A stretch of DNA of 31,218 nucleotides from contig JAWOIT010000076.1 in the NCBI GenBank assembly GCA_046484535.1, positions 1 to 31,218 on the forward strand, in the 5' to 3' direction. The first letter of the stretch is position 1. Every line of letters begins with the position of its first letter. Source of the DNA: JAPHTQ01 sp046484535. GTDB taxonomy: Bacteria > Pseudomonadota > Gammaproteobacteria > Thiohalomonadales > Thiohalomonadaceae. Below are positions 6,892 to 15,565 of the stretch, in pieces. Both the position numbers and the translations under genes were made by a program. The notes under the pieces are model-generated. The model did no database searches, was not told where the DNA came from, and saw only the letters and a program-made list of their open reading frames with translations.

Positions 6892-9800
6892 ATGACCTCG
6901 AAGTTTTTCATCAGTCGCCCCATCTTCTCGGCGGTTATCTCCATCGTCATCGTGATCGCCGGGCTGGTGGCCTCCCAGACCCTGCCGGTATCCCAGTATC
7001 CGCAGATTGCCCCGCCGACCGTCATGGTCAACGCGGTCTACCCGGGCGCCTCGGCCGAGACCCTGGCGAAAACCGTCGCTGCACCCATCGAAGAGCAGCT
7101 TAACGGTATCGAGGGGCTCTCCTATTTCAGCTCCTCCTCCAGCTCCAACGGGACCATCGCGATCACCGCCACCTTTGAGGTCGGCACCGATGTGGACCGG
7201 GCGACCCAGGATGTGAACAATCGGGTGAAGGCTGCCGAGGCCCGTCTGCCTGAGGCGGTGCGCCGCAACGGTGTCACCGTGAACAAGCGCAATATGAACA
7301 TCCTGCTGATCGCCTCCATGTTCTCCCCGGACGGTAGTCGTGATCGCCTGTTCCTCTCCAACTACGCCAGTCTCAACGTGGTGGAGGATCTGAAGCGGGT
7401 GCCGGGTGTGGGGGATGTGACCATCTTCGGCGCCCAGGACTACTCCATGCGCATCTGGCTCAAACCCGATCGTATGGCGCAACTCGGCATCACCACCAGC
7501 GATATCGCCGCGGCCGTGCGCAGCCAGAACGCCCAGTATGCTGCCGGTAAGGTCGGCCATGAACCGGCCCTGCCGGGGCAGGCGCTGGTCTATACGGTGA
7601 CCGCCAAGGGGCGTCTTCTCACGGCCGAGCAGTTCGGCGACATCATCATCCGCGCCGATGGTGCCGAAGGGGTGTTGCGGGTCAAGGACGTGGCACGCGT
7701 GGAGCTCGGGGCGTACAACTACGACCAGAAGGTCTCCGTCGACGGCAATCCCAGCGTCGCCCTCGGCATCTTTTTGCAGACCGGCGCTAATGCGCTTGAG
7801 GTGGCCGAACGGGTCCGCACCAAGTTGGATGAGTTGAAGGAGCGCTTCCCCTCGGGGGCCGATTATATGGTGCCCTACGACACCACCAAATTCGTCTCCG
7901 CCTCCATCGATGCAGTGGTCAAGACGCTAATGGAGGCGGCGCTGCTGGTGATGGCGGTTGTCTATATCTTCCTGCAGAACTGGCGCGCCACACTGATCCC
8001 GATGATTGCGGTGCCGGTTTCGCTTATCGGCACCTTTGCCGGCCTGTGGTTGTTCGGCTTTTCCATCAACACCCTGACCCTGTTCGCCATGGTGCTGGCC
8101 ATCGGTATCGTGGTGGATGATGCGATCATCGTGCTGGAGAACGTTGAGCGCCACATGACGGAGGAGAAGATGCCGCCGTTCAAGGCGGCGGTGACCGCCA
8201 TGCGCGAGGTCTCCAGTGCGATCGTCGCGATCGTACTGGTTCTTTGCGCCGTGTTCGTGCCGGTGGCCTTCCTTGGCGGCATCGCCGGGGTGCTCTACCA
8301 GCAGTTCGCCGCCACGGTTGCGGTGGCAGTGGTTATTTCCGGTGTGGTGGCGCTGACCCTCACCCCGGCCCTGTGCGCCATCATCCTCAAGCCGAGCCAC
8401 GGCGAGTCGCCACTGTTTCGGCCCTTCAATCTCGGTTTTGCCTTCATCACCCGCCTATACACCGGCACGGTGAAGCGGATTCTGCATCACCCGTTTCTCG
8501 GCGCCGCCGCACTGCTGGCGGTAATGGCGGTGACGGCCTTGCTGTTCCGTATCGTGCCGGGCGGTTTCGTGCCGGCCGAGGACCAGGGTGTGGTCATGTC
8601 GGCCATCGCCCTCCCGGACGGCGCTTCCCTGCAGCGCACCGAGGCCACCGCACAACAGTTCCGGCACATGCTCCAAAGTAATGAGGTGGTGCAGCATGTG
8701 GTCGCCATCGCCGGTTATGACATTATCGGCGGCGGCAGCAAGACCAACGGCGGGACCATGTTCACCAAATTCATCGACTGGGACGAGCGCGAAGCCAAAG
8801 CGCAGGACCTGGCCAACCAGTTCATGGGGATGGGCATGGGCCTGCCCGACGGTATGGTCATGACCTTCAACCCGCCGGCGATCCGCGGTCTGGGCACGGC
8901 CGGCGGTTTCGAGGTCTACGTGCAAAACCGAGATGATGGCGATCCGATGAGTCTGCACAAAGTCATGCAGGAGTTTATCGGTGCGCTGAACAAGCGCGAG
9001 GAATTCACCCGCATCAACACCTTCTTCCGGCCCACCTCGCCGCAGCTGTTCGTGGAGGTGGATGAGCCGAAGGCGATCTCTCTGGGTATTCCGCTTGCCG
9101 GGATCTACGAAACCCTGCAGAGCACCATGGGCGCACTCTACGTCAACGATTTCAACAAGACCGGCCGCGCCTACCGGGTGCAGCTTCAGGCGGAGGCCGA
9201 ATATCGCATGAAGCCGGAGGATCTGGGCAAGGTCTACGTGCGCAGCGCCACATCCGGTGAAATGATCCCCTTGTCTGCGGTGATGCGGGTGAACAATGTC
9301 GTCGGCCCGGAACAGGTGGAGCGGTTCAACGGCTTCGTGGCGGCGAAGATCATGGGCTCGGCAATACCGGGGGTCAGCTCCGAGGAGTCGATGCGGATCG
9401 TCGAAGAGGTCGCTTCCGGGGTCCTGCCGCCGGGTTACACCCTCTCCTGGTCCGGCGAGGCGTATCAGCAACAGGCCAATGCCGGCTCTTCGATCCCGGC
9501 ACTGATCTTCGGTGTGATCATGGTGTTCCTGATCCTGGCGGCTCAGTATGAGAAGTGGTCGCTGCCGCTGGCGGTGATCATGGCGGTGCCGTTCGCCATG
9601 ATGGGGGCGCTGGCCACGATCTTCCTCCGCGGCATGCCCAATGACATCTATTTCCAGATCGGGTTGGTGGTGCTGATCGGTCTTGCCTCCAAAAACGCCA
9701 TTCTGATCGTGGAGTTCGCGGCGCAAAAATACGCCGAGGGTATGAAGGTGGCCGATGCTGCGCTGGAGGCCGCACGGCTTCGTTTCCGGCCCATCATCAT

Positions 9801-10011
9801 GACCTCACTGGCCTTTGTGCTGGGTGTGACCCCGCTGGCGCTCTCCACCGGCGCCGGTGCGGCGGCGCGCAAGTCCATGGGGACCGGGGTCGTCGGCGGC
9901 ATGCTGGCGGCGACCTTTATCGCCACGCTATTTATTCCGCTGTTCTTCAAGTGGCTGGAGCGCGGCAAGCAGGCTGTGCCGGTGGGTGACAGCGAAAAAG
10001 AAAGCCCGTAG
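6892..10011 (+). CDS. acrB: RND multidrug efflux inner-membrane transporter (AcrB/MexB, HAE1 type)
   Basis: This 1039-residue proton-driven exporter has the usual AcrB length and architecture: an N-terminal FFISRPIFSAVISIVIVIAG helix, two large periplasmic loops and twelve membrane helices. The proton-relay residues are present: D409-D410 in GIVVDDAIIVLENVERH (TM4) and K934 in GLASKNAILIVEFA (TM10). It starts 14 bp after acrA and is co-transcribed. Substrates are probably amphiphilic drugs, dyes, detergents or bile-like compounds. No OprM/TolC-like channel gene follows in the next 200 bp or elsewhere in the window, so the complex must borrow one encoded elsewhere. The reverse-strand long open frames within it are shadows of its GC-rich codons. 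Confidence 0.96.
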   Translation: MTSKFFISRPIFSAVISIVIVIAGLVASQTLPVSQYPQIAPPTVMVNAVYPGASAETLAKTVAAPIEEQLNGIEGLSYFSSSSSSNGTIAITATFEVGTDVDRATQDVNNRVKAAEARLPEAVRRNGVTVNKRNMNILLIASMFSPDGSRDRLFLSNYASLNVVEDLKRVPGVGDVTIFGAQDYSMRIWLKPDRMAQLGITTSDIAAAVRSQNAQYAAGKVGHEPALPGQALVYTVTAKGRLLTAEQFGDIIIRADGAEGVLRVKDVARVELGAYNYDQKVSVDGNPSVALGIFLQTGANALEVAERVRTKLDELKERFPSGADYMVPYDTTKFVSASIDAVVKTLMEAALLVMAVVYIFLQNWRATLIPMIAVPVSLIGTFAGLWLFGFSINTLTLFAMVLAIGIVVDDAIIVLENVERHMTEEKMPPFKAAVTAMREVSSAIVAIVLVLCAVFVPVAFLGGIAGVLYQQFAATVAVAVVISGVVALTLTPALCAIILKPSHGESPLFRPFNLGFAFITRLYTGTVKRILHHPFLGAAALLAVMAVTALLFRIVPGGFVPAEDQGVVMSAIALPDGASLQRTEATAQQFRHMLQSNEVVQHVVAIAGYDIIGGGSKTNGGTMFTKFIDWDEREAKAQDLANQFMGMGMGLPDGMVMTFNPPAIRGLGTAGGFEVYVQNRDDGDPMSLHKVMQEFIGALNKREEFTRINTFFRPTSPQLFVEVDEPKAISLGIPLAGIYETLQSTMGALYVNDFNKTGRAYRVQLQAEAEYRMKPEDLGKVYVRSATSGEMIPLSAVMRVNNVVGPEQVERFNGFVAAKIMGSAIPGVSSEESMRIVEEVASGVLPPGYTLSWSGEAYQQQANAGSSIPALIFGVIMVFLILAAQYEKWSLPLAVIMAVPFAMMGALATIFLRGMPNDIYFQIGLVVLIGLASKNAILIVEFAAQKYAEGMKVADAALEAARLRFRPIIMTSLAFVLGVTPLALSTGAGAAARKSMGTGVVGGMLAATFIATLFIPLFFKWLERGKQAVPVGDSEKESP

Positions 10012-10076
10012 CGCGAAATTGTTTGGTCGTAAGCTAGCTACAAACTCCAACGTCACGTTCAACCCCTAAAGGGATC

Positions 10077-10099
10077 GGGTGAGGGGATTGCCCTCATCC
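10077..10099. terminator. Hairpin downstream of the efflux operon (terminator-like)
   Basis: GGGTGAGGG, loop GATTG, CCCTCATCC makes a 9-bp stem with one G-T wobble, 65 bp after the acrB stop. No T-run follows, so factor-independent termination is doubtful. It may instead be a dispersed palindrome. The rest of 10012-10223 holds no recognisable gene. Confidence 0.4.
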
Positions 10100-10223
10100 T
10101 GTCCCGCTACTCTCAAGCGGCACCTCGCGGTTGTGAGAGAGGAAGCCTCACGTTATCCAAATGCAGTAGGTGCTTAACCTTGCACGGTTAGGAACAGCTA
10201 CTGTGCCAAATACTTTCTTGAGC

Positions 10224-10889
10224 TTAGCGCAGGCGGTCAAAAAGGCCGGGATTTTTCTTGATGAAGCTGTTGATCCAGCGTTCGAGAAAGGATTCGTTGC
10301 CCGCGGTTTTCAAGTAGCTGTACCCCAACACGGCGATGACCAGAGCGCCGCTGGCATTCACGATCATGTCCCACATGGTATCGGTCAAGCCGGACGGGTC
10401 ACCCAGCATCGGCTTTTGCATATTTGTGCCGAAAAAGCTGTCCATGGCGAATTCGTAGATCTCCCATAACGTTCCCACGCCAACGGCAAAGAGAAAGGCG
10501 AAAAAGGCGACGAATCCAGAAGTCATATGAAGATTGATGTCTCTTGTTTCGTTTAAAACGTGAACCAGCAGAAACCCCATAATGCCCATCAACAACCCCG
10601 AGCTGGTATGAAGCGCGATGTCCCACCACCAGAAACGGGTGTAGTAGCCGTGCACCTCGCCCAGAAACAGTGAGGCGAAGATAAAGGCAATCGCGAGAAG
10701 TTCGAATTCATGCGGAAGGTAAACTCGAAAGCGCTTTTCCATAAACAATGGAATAAGGGTAATAAAAACGATCCCCATTGTGATCGTAGCTGTCAGCCAC
10801 TGTTGTTCCCAGGTGGCAATGGCTGCCTCGATTAACAAAATCGCCTTTAGTGCAATACTTAATCGGCGATGAAACGACTGTATTATCAT
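10224..10889 (-). CDS. YjdF-like (DUF2238) integral membrane protein
   Basis: This 221-residue protein, from the ATG at 10889, has about five or six hydrophobic helices. Conserved features fit the YjdF/DUF2238 family: WWDIALHTSSGLLMGIMGF in the middle, VGVGTLWEIYEFAMD, and TDTMWDMIVNASGAL near the C-terminus. The role of this family is unknown. The longer frame reported to 10904 would need a TTG start. Neither start has a strong ribosome binding site. It converges with the efflux operon and shares no obvious operon partner. Confidence 0.75.
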   Translation of the reverse strand: MIIQSFHRRLSIALKAILLIEAAIATWEQQWLTATITMGIVFITLIPLFMEKRFRVYLPHEFELLAIAFIFASLFLGEVHGYYTRFWWWDIALHTSSGLLMGIMGFLLVHVLNETRDINLHMTSGFVAFFAFLFAVGVGTLWEIYEFAMDSFFGTNMQKPMLGDPSGLTDTMWDMIVNASGALVIAVLGYSYLKTAGNESFLERWINSFIKKNPGLFDRLR

Positions 10890-11398
10890 TTTCAACCGGC
10901 GCAAGTAAATGATGAACGAAAAGCGTATTCAATGACCTTTCATAAAGTCTAGACGGGTTATCCCGGCCCATTCTACTGTGCCCGTTAGACGCTATGCTGA
11001 GATCCGGTAATCTCAATAGCTGTAATATCGCACTTTATCACCAATATCGCTCGCCGACCCATGAACATCCACCTTATGCCCGGCGTGGCGGATCATTAGT
11101 GCTGAGTAATCGAACGAACACGAGCGGTGTTGAGAAAGTGGCCGGCGGTTGAGTAATGGATTTCCCGTCGATTAGAGAAGCTACTGAGACGCAACAAATC
11201 CCCTTGAGTTAGTGGTGAAATAGGTTACAATTGAAGCTATCTTCGCCAAATGTGTAACAATTGTGTCTTGTTGTTGACAGTAATCTGTCGCAGAACAGAG
11301 GCAAACAAGAAAAACATGGATTGTTCCTAAGGGAAGAATAATAAGTAACTGTCTGGGAGTGTCAGTTGATTCACGTGGAATCTATAGGAGGGTCTTAC
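10890..11398. other. Intergenic region without recognisable gene
   Basis: About 500 bp of lower GC content separate the YjdF-like gene and the PhnD-like gene, which are divergent, so both promoters must lie here. A TTGACA at 11274-11279 could be a -35 element, but no good -10 follows at the right spacing. A strong ribosome binding site AGGAGGG at 11386-11392 serves the downstream ATG at 11399. No RNA gene or repeat was recognised. Confidence 0.4.
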
Positions 11399-12208
11399 AT
11401 GTATAGCGCTATTCTGCATCGCCTAGGCGTTGCATTCGTATCTCTTAGTCTTGTCTTTCCTGTCATCGTGCAAAGCGCGGAGAAATACCGCCTGGGGGTT
11501 GCGCCGGTGATGGATTATGAGCGCACAATTAAAACCTATCAGCCGCTGGCTGATTATCTGTCACAAGAGGCTGGAATTGAGATTGAATTGGTCCCGGCGC
11601 GCAATTTCATCAGTTACTGGAGCTCCATGCGAAAACCGGGGCATTATGATTTTGTCTTCGACGGAGCGCACCTTGCCGCATACCGTGTTAATAAGATGGA
11701 TCATAAGTTGCTGGCCAAAGTGAGTGGTGTGTTGAGTTTCACGCTAATCTCTCGTTCGGACGATCTTGTTCTTGATCCGGAAGAACTGATTAACCGCAAG
11801 GTTGCGGTTCAGGCATCGCCAAATCTTGGTGGTGTTTTGGTTTTTAACCTGTTTAACAATCCAGCACGTCTTCCGCAACTGGTTGAGGTGAAAACCGCAA
11901 TCGATGCGCTTGATGCGGTGCGAAGCAAGCGTGCTGACGCCGCTTATGTGCCGACCCAGATTGTGTCGAATTATCCGGACGCGGCGGTGATTGTTACTTC
12001 CGACCCGCTTCCCAATATGACCATGACGGCCTCGCCGCGAGTGCCGGATGAGGTCGTGCAGGCGGTGAGAAAGAGTCTGTACGAAGCGAAGCGGAGCGAG
12101 AAGGCTGCTGCAGTATTGGCGGCGATGAGCATCGAAGGGTTCGATCAGGCAAAGCGAAGTGATTACACGGGGCTGGAGCGTCTGCTTGAGGGGATGTGGG
12201 ACTACTGA
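11399..12208 (+). CDS. PhnD-like periplasmic substrate-binding protein (orphan)
   Basis: This 269-residue protein has a signal peptide (hydrophobic VAFVSLSLVFPVIVQSA, cleavage near residue 27). Its mature part begins YRLGVAPVMDYERTIKTYQPLADYLSQEAG, typical of the phosphate/phosphite/phosphonate-binding PhnD family. Further family blocks are YDFVFDGAHLAAYRV, VAVQASPNLGG and RADAAYVPTQIV. The ATG at 11399 follows AGGAGGG at ideal spacing; the longer TTG frame from 11366 is less likely. No ABC permease or ATPase gene is nearby, so it probably does not feed a transporter encoded here. Such orphan proteins often act as sensor subunits for two-component or cyclic-di-GMP proteins. Its ligand is unknown. 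Confidence 0.82.
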   Translation: MYSAILHRLGVAFVSLSLVFPVIVQSAEKYRLGVAPVMDYERTIKTYQPLADYLSQEAGIEIELVPARNFISYWSSMRKPGHYDFVFDGAHLAAYRVNKMDHKLLAKVSGVLSFTLISRSDDLVLDPEELINRKVAVQASPNLGGVLVFNLFNNPARLPQLVEVKTAIDALDAVRSKRADAAYVPTQIVSNYPDAAVIVTSDPLPNMTMTASPRVPDEVVQAVRKSLYEAKRSEKAAAVLAAMSIEGFDQAKRSDYTGLERLLEGMWDY

Positions 12209-12309
12209 GGATTAACCGCGAGCGACGCAAATGGTTTCCGTATAGGGAAAGACATAACTCACCCGGAAAAAACCTGAATGCCGCGAGTACGGCGCTATAT
12301 GGAAAATCT

Positions 12310-12333
12310 GTTCTCGCACCGCAGCACGAGAAC
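12310..12333. terminator. Hairpin between convergent genes
   Basis: GTTCTCG at 12310-12316 pairs with CGAGAAC at 12327-12333 around a 10-base loop, between the ends of the rightward PhnD-like gene and a leftward small gene. No clear T-run follows on either side, so termination is only suggested. Confidence 0.4.
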
Positions 12334-12346
12334 GAAGACGGCTGGT

Positions 12347-12670
12347 CTAATTGTCGATGTCTTCAGCTAGAAGTCGGCGGATTTTATCCCACTGTTGTTG
12401 CTGGGCATCCAACGCCTCGTGAATTAACTCAGCGATGACCATCGCAGTGACGCTGTCGGCATGATCGGGGTAGTTCGTTGAACCATGCAGTACCCATGCC
12501 AAGGCCTCTGCCTTGGTCAAACGGTCGTTAATAATATCGGTGAGGTCGGCAAGATCATCCTGTCCGGAGGAATACTCATCATTATCTTCGCGCACCTTCC
12601 AGTGCACTTTGGCAAAGAGTGCGGAGGTGTAGCCTGTGGGCTGAAAAGACAGGCAGTTTCTGTGAGACAT
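12347..12670 (-). CDS. Hypothetical 107-residue acidic protein
   Basis: I do not recognise this family. The start is supported by AAAGGAG at good spacing before the ATG at 12670. The protein is soluble, has no signal peptide or membrane helix, and is rich in Asp, Glu and Gln. A central acidic stretch (REDNDEYSSGQDDLADLTD) is followed by predicted helices including VTAMVIAELIHEALDAQQQQ. Nothing suggests an enzyme. It may be a small adaptor or regulator. The next leftward gene upstream (zinc ribbon) is 235 bp away, so they are probably separate transcripts. Confidence 0.6.
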   Translation of the reverse strand: MSHRNCLSFQPTGYTSALFAKVHWKVREDNDEYSSGQDDLADLTDIINDRLTKAEALAWVLHGSTNYPDHADSVTAMVIAELIHEALDAQQQQWDKIRRLLAEDIDN

Positions 12671-12905
12671 AGTTCAGCTCCTTTGTTAGTACTGGGTGTT
12701 TCCAGTTTTCCAGTCGGTCTCGTGTGAAGTGGTCATGGCATAGTAGTAACAGCGACGCGTACAACCGCCGTTGAGGGTAAATACAGCTCAGTGACCTAAA
12801 AAGTGTACTGATTACTCCGATAATGTCGGGTTTGACTTTTCCTAAATTAAAATCTGTTTTACCGAGCCGTAGCAAAGTAAATTGGCATTAAAAAGAAAAA
12901 GTGCG

Positions 12906-13265
12906 TCAATAGAATACTCCGCCTCCGGGAATGGGTGCCCCGCAATAGAAGCAGTTCCGGTGTCTGCTGCTTAACTTATGGCCGCAGTCCGGGCAGTTTT
13001 TGACCCGTAGGTCGAGTTTGCCGTCAAGTTTGCCATCCCTTAAGTCCAATTCCTGGATTTTACTTTCCAGCTCGGTGAGTGTTACTCCGTGTTTTTGTTG
13101 CAGGATTTCCCACATGGCATGACAAGCCAGTGAAAGGGCGTCGATCTTTTCCTCGAGTGAGGCAATGTCGGCGGTGTTTTCCCGACTCTTAATCCGCCCC
13201 TCATTGGCGGACTGACTGTTGCTGCGAATTTGTAGTGATTGGAAAAGGTTCCAGCCGAATGTCAT
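12906..13265 (-). CDS. Zinc-ribbon protein with predicted coiled coil
   Basis: This 119-residue cytoplasmic protein has a C-terminal zinc ribbon, with C91-P-D-C94 and C105-F-Y-C108 in a CPDCGHKLSSRHRNCFYCG layout, ending GAPIPGGGVFY. Residues 30-85 are charged and heptad-like (IASLEEKIDALSL and LTELESKIQELDL), suggesting a coiled coil. A short internal repeat DGKLDGKLD joins the two parts. The ATG at 13265 is preceded by an AAGGA site. Small zinc ribbons of this kind usually mediate protein or nucleic-acid contacts. The specific role is unknown. No operon partner is evident. Confidence 0.7.
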   Translation of the reverse strand: MTFGWNLFQSLQIRSNSQSANEGRIKSRENTADIASLEEKIDALSLACHAMWEILQQKHGVTLTELESKIQELDLRDGKLDGKLDLRVKNCPDCGHKLSSRHRNCFYCGAPIPGGGVFY

Positions 13266-13578
13266 AGTGTTTTTCCTTCATCCACTAAATGCTGTATGAA
13301 ACGGTACTTTTATATTTATCACAATGTTTGCAATGGCTGAAGCAAGGCGTGTTAGGTAATGAGGCCCGAGCCGGCTATTACTTTTCGCTTTCGTGTTTCA
13401 CATGCTACTGCTGGACTATCGTTGCTTCAATAACTTACTGTTCAGACGTGGTGATGTCAATTTGTCCCCACCCCTCATAGTTCTCTGAAAAGAAGAGATA
13501 GAAATATAGGGTAAGCATTGTCAGCCTAAACCGTCCGGCGGAGCTGTGCTTTAATGCTTGACACGGGTGTTGAACATG

Positions 13579-13593
13579 GTTAACACTGTTAAC
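13579..13593. promoter_or_regulatory. Palindromic operator at the tetR start (copy 1)
   Basis: GTTAACA-C-TGTTAAC is a perfect 7-1-7 palindrome ending one base before the ATG at 13594. It overlaps the -10 position of a promoter whose -35 is a consensus TTGACA at 13558-13563. A near-identical copy occurs at 14181-14195, before the next gene. This points to the adjacent TetR protein as the binder and to self-repression. Confidence 0.65.
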
Positions 13594-14166
13594 ATGAGTG
13601 AAATAAAGCAGAGAATATTAGCCTGTGCCAGGGATTGCTTTCTCAAGGAGGGGCTGTCGTATTTTTCCATGCGTAAGGTCGCCGGCTGTGTGGGGGTCAG
13701 CGCCACCGCTCTCTATCGTCATTATGATGACAGGGAGGCGTTGCTCTTTCACGTTATCCTGGAAGGTTTTCGCATCTTCTCCGGTTATCTGAACCGTGTC
13801 GATGAGTCGCAGGAGCCGGGAGTGGTATTGGAAGAGACGACGACGGCTTACCTAAATTTCGCCCTTGCTGAGCCCGCTTACTACGAGGTGATGTTTATGA
13901 CCAGTGAGCAGATGACCGGACTCAAGCGTATTAATAAGGAGGGTGCAGGGCAGGTGAAAGGCACATTCGATTTGCTGCACCAGCGTGTACGTGCGGCTAT
14001 GGAGGCCGGTGTGCTTGACCGTGACGATGCCTACATGATCGCATATGGAATCTGGGCCTATGCACACGGTCAGATCTCACTCTATCTATGTGGTAGGACC
14101 GGCATGGGACAAAGTTCGTTCGTTGATACCTACAAGAGGTTGATGCGTCATTACCTTTATCATTAA
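13594..14166 (+). CDS. TetR family transcriptional regulator
   Basis: This 190-residue regulator has an N-terminal helix-turn-helix (YFSMRKVAGCVGVSATALYRHYDDREALL) and a helical C-terminal ligand domain with FALAEPAYYEVMFMTSEQM, resembling the TetR_C_33/WHG-type domain. The ATG at 13594 is preferred because a perfect palindrome ends just before it. ATG 13576 or TTG 13558 would add up to 12 residues (MVNTVN before MSEIKQ from 13576), but would place the operator inside the gene. No start has a good ribosome binding site, and the promoter position suggests a leaderless mRNA. A second operator copy downstream suggests it also controls the DUF2834-hydrolase pair. The inducer is unknown. Confidence 0.82.
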   Translation: MSEIKQRILACARDCFLKEGLSYFSMRKVAGCVGVSATALYRHYDDREALLFHVILEGFRIFSGYLNRVDESQEPGVVLEETTTAYLNFALAEPAYYEVMFMTSEQMTGLKRINKEGAGQVKGTFDLLHQRVRAAMEAGVLDRDDAYMIAYGIWAYAHGQISLYLCGRTGMGQSSFVDTYKRLMRHYLYH

Positions 14167-14180
14167 TAGTTCGGCCGACG

Positions 14181-14195
14181 GTTAACGCTGTTAAC
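14181..14195. promoter_or_regulatory. Palindromic operator upstream of the DUF2834 gene (copy 2)
   Basis: GTTAAC-GCT-GTTAAC repeats the tetR operator with one changed base. It lies in the 72-bp gap between tetR and the DUF2834 gene. It suggests a second, TetR-controlled promoter for the downstream pair, though no clear -35/-10 could be assigned. Confidence 0.6.
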
Positions 14196-14238
14196 TTTAT
14201 GTCCTGACTATCATCTTAAACACGAAAAGGAGAGTCGT

Positions 14239-14565
14239 ATGAAGGCAACAAGCCTATATCCGGCCCTAGCGGTAATCGGGCTTATTATCCCGTGGTGGTT
14301 TTTGTTTGATTTTCTCGTCTCGGGTAACGCAACGCCGATACTGTTCGTTCAAAATATCTTCAATAACAGTGTTTCCAGTGCGGTGGCGGCCGATCTTTTG
14401 ATTTCAGCATTCGTTTTCTTTGTCTTCGTTTACATGGAGGGGAAAAGGTGGGGAATGAGGCGTCTGTGGGTCTACCCGGTGGTTACGGTTTGTATCGGTT
14501 TGTCGTTCGGTTTGCCTCTTTTCTTATATTGTCGAAGCAGAAAAATGGAGCTGTGCAATGGTTAA
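14239..14565 (+). CDS. DUF2834 family small membrane protein
   Basis: This 108-residue protein has about three transmembrane helices and the DUF2834 pattern: GLIIPWWFLFDFL early, ADLLISAFVFFVFVYMEGKRWGM in the middle and VGLSFGLPLFLYCR-like residues (IGLSFGLPLFLYCRSR) near the end. The function of the family is unknown. An AAAGGAGA ribosome binding site precedes the ATG. The last 8 bp overlap the start of the alpha/beta hydrolase gene, so the two are translationally coupled. The operator copy at 14181-14195 suggests control by the upstream TetR protein. Confidence 0.8.
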   Translation: MKATSLYPALAVIGLIIPWWFLFDFLVSGNATPILFVQNIFNNSVSSAVAADLLISAFVFFVFVYMEGKRWGMRRLWVYPVVTVCIGLSFGLPLFLYCRSRKMELCNG

Positions 14566-15565
14566 ACGTTCATGGAAAAGAAAAACATTATTGGGCTTGG
14601 TGCTTCTTTTCACCGCAGTATTTATTGGCGGTTATGTGAAGACCATGGGCGATTACAGCGTGAGAATGACTGTCGCAGATGACCCTTCGTTACCCTATAT
14701 AGAGATAAATGGTTATCGTTTTCACGGACAGACGTTTGGTAATGTCGATTCGCCTACTGTGATTGTTGTGCATGGCGGACCCGGTTGGGATTATCGAAGC
14801 CTGTTACCGCTAAAGGATTTGGCGGACGAGTACTTTGTCGTTTTCTATGACCAGAGGGGTGCCGGACTCTCACCTCGCGTGGACGCAGAGCAGTTGAACC
14901 TCGCTACAGCCCTGGAGGACCTGGATGCCTTTGTGGATTATTTCGGTGACGGTGAACCGGTAACACTGATTGGGCATTCCTGGGGTGGGATGCTGGTGAG
15001 CGGTTATCTTGGTCTGGCTCCGGATAAGGTGAGCAAGGCGGTGTTGATGGAGCCGGGGTTTCTCAACAGTGAAATGTTTGAACGCTCAGGCATCAGGTTG
15101 GGACCGCGTTGGGAGTTTGGCTATCTTGCCTTTGCCATGAGGCGGTGGTTCGAGTCACTACATATCGATCAGCCTGACTCCGATGCCGCAGGCGACTACT
15201 TCATAGCAGAGGTTGCCGCGCGCGCCAATCCCGAGTACTACTGCGAAGGAGAGATCCCCGAGAAGGCATTGCAGCATTGGCGGGTGGGAAAAGTTGCCAT
15301 GGGAGCAATGTTTGTAGAATTGCGCCGTGAAGACGGCGGGCTGGACATCGATTTTAGCAAAGGGATGGACCGCTTTACACGGCCGGTACTGCTTCTAGCC
15401 AGTGAGTGCAACACGCTTATCGGTGTTGAACAGCAGCGCAGGCATGCCGCAATGATTCGTAATAGCCGTCTTGAGATGATTCCCCATAGTGGGCATATGA
15501 TGGTTGTTGAGAATCCCGATGCCACCCTGGCGGCAATCCGAAGTTACCTGGATGAGGGGTGGTAG
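14558..15565 (+). CDS. Membrane-anchored alpha/beta hydrolase (proline iminopeptidase-like)
   Basis: This 335-residue hydrolase starts with an uncleaved signal anchor (TLLGLVLLFTAVFIGGYV, residues 10-27), placing the catalytic domain outside the cytoplasm. The oxyanion-hole motif VHGGPGWDY (71-79), DQRGAGLS and the nucleophile elbow GHSWGG with S141 are those of proline iminopeptidase/AB hydrolase proteins. H313 in PHSGHMM is the likely catalytic histidine. It overlaps the DUF2834 gene by 8 bp and probably forms a TetR-controlled two-gene operon. The substrate could be an N-terminal prolyl peptide or a small ester or lactone; the sequence does not decide. Confidence 0.85.
   Translation: MVKRSWKRKTLLGLVLLFTAVFIGGYVKTMGDYSVRMTVADDPSLPYIEINGYRFHGQTFGNVDSPTVIVVHGGPGWDYRSLLPLKDLADEYFVVFYDQRGAGLSPRVDAEQLNLATALEDLDAFVDYFGDGEPVTLIGHSWGGMLVSGYLGLAPDKVSKAVLMEPGFLNSEMFERSGIRLGPRWEFGYLAFAMRRWFESLHIDQPDSDAAGDYFIAEVAARANPEYYCEGEIPEKALQHWRVGKVAMGAMFVELRREDGGLDIDFSKGMDRFTRPVLLLASECNTLIGVEQQRRHAAMIRNSRLEMIPHSGHMMVVENPDATLAAIRSYLDEGW

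Noticed and set aside
8455..9726. Long reverse-strand frame inside the RND transporter gene
   Set aside because: It is rich in His, Arg and Asp as expected for a shadow of GC-rich coding sequence; the forward gene is certain.
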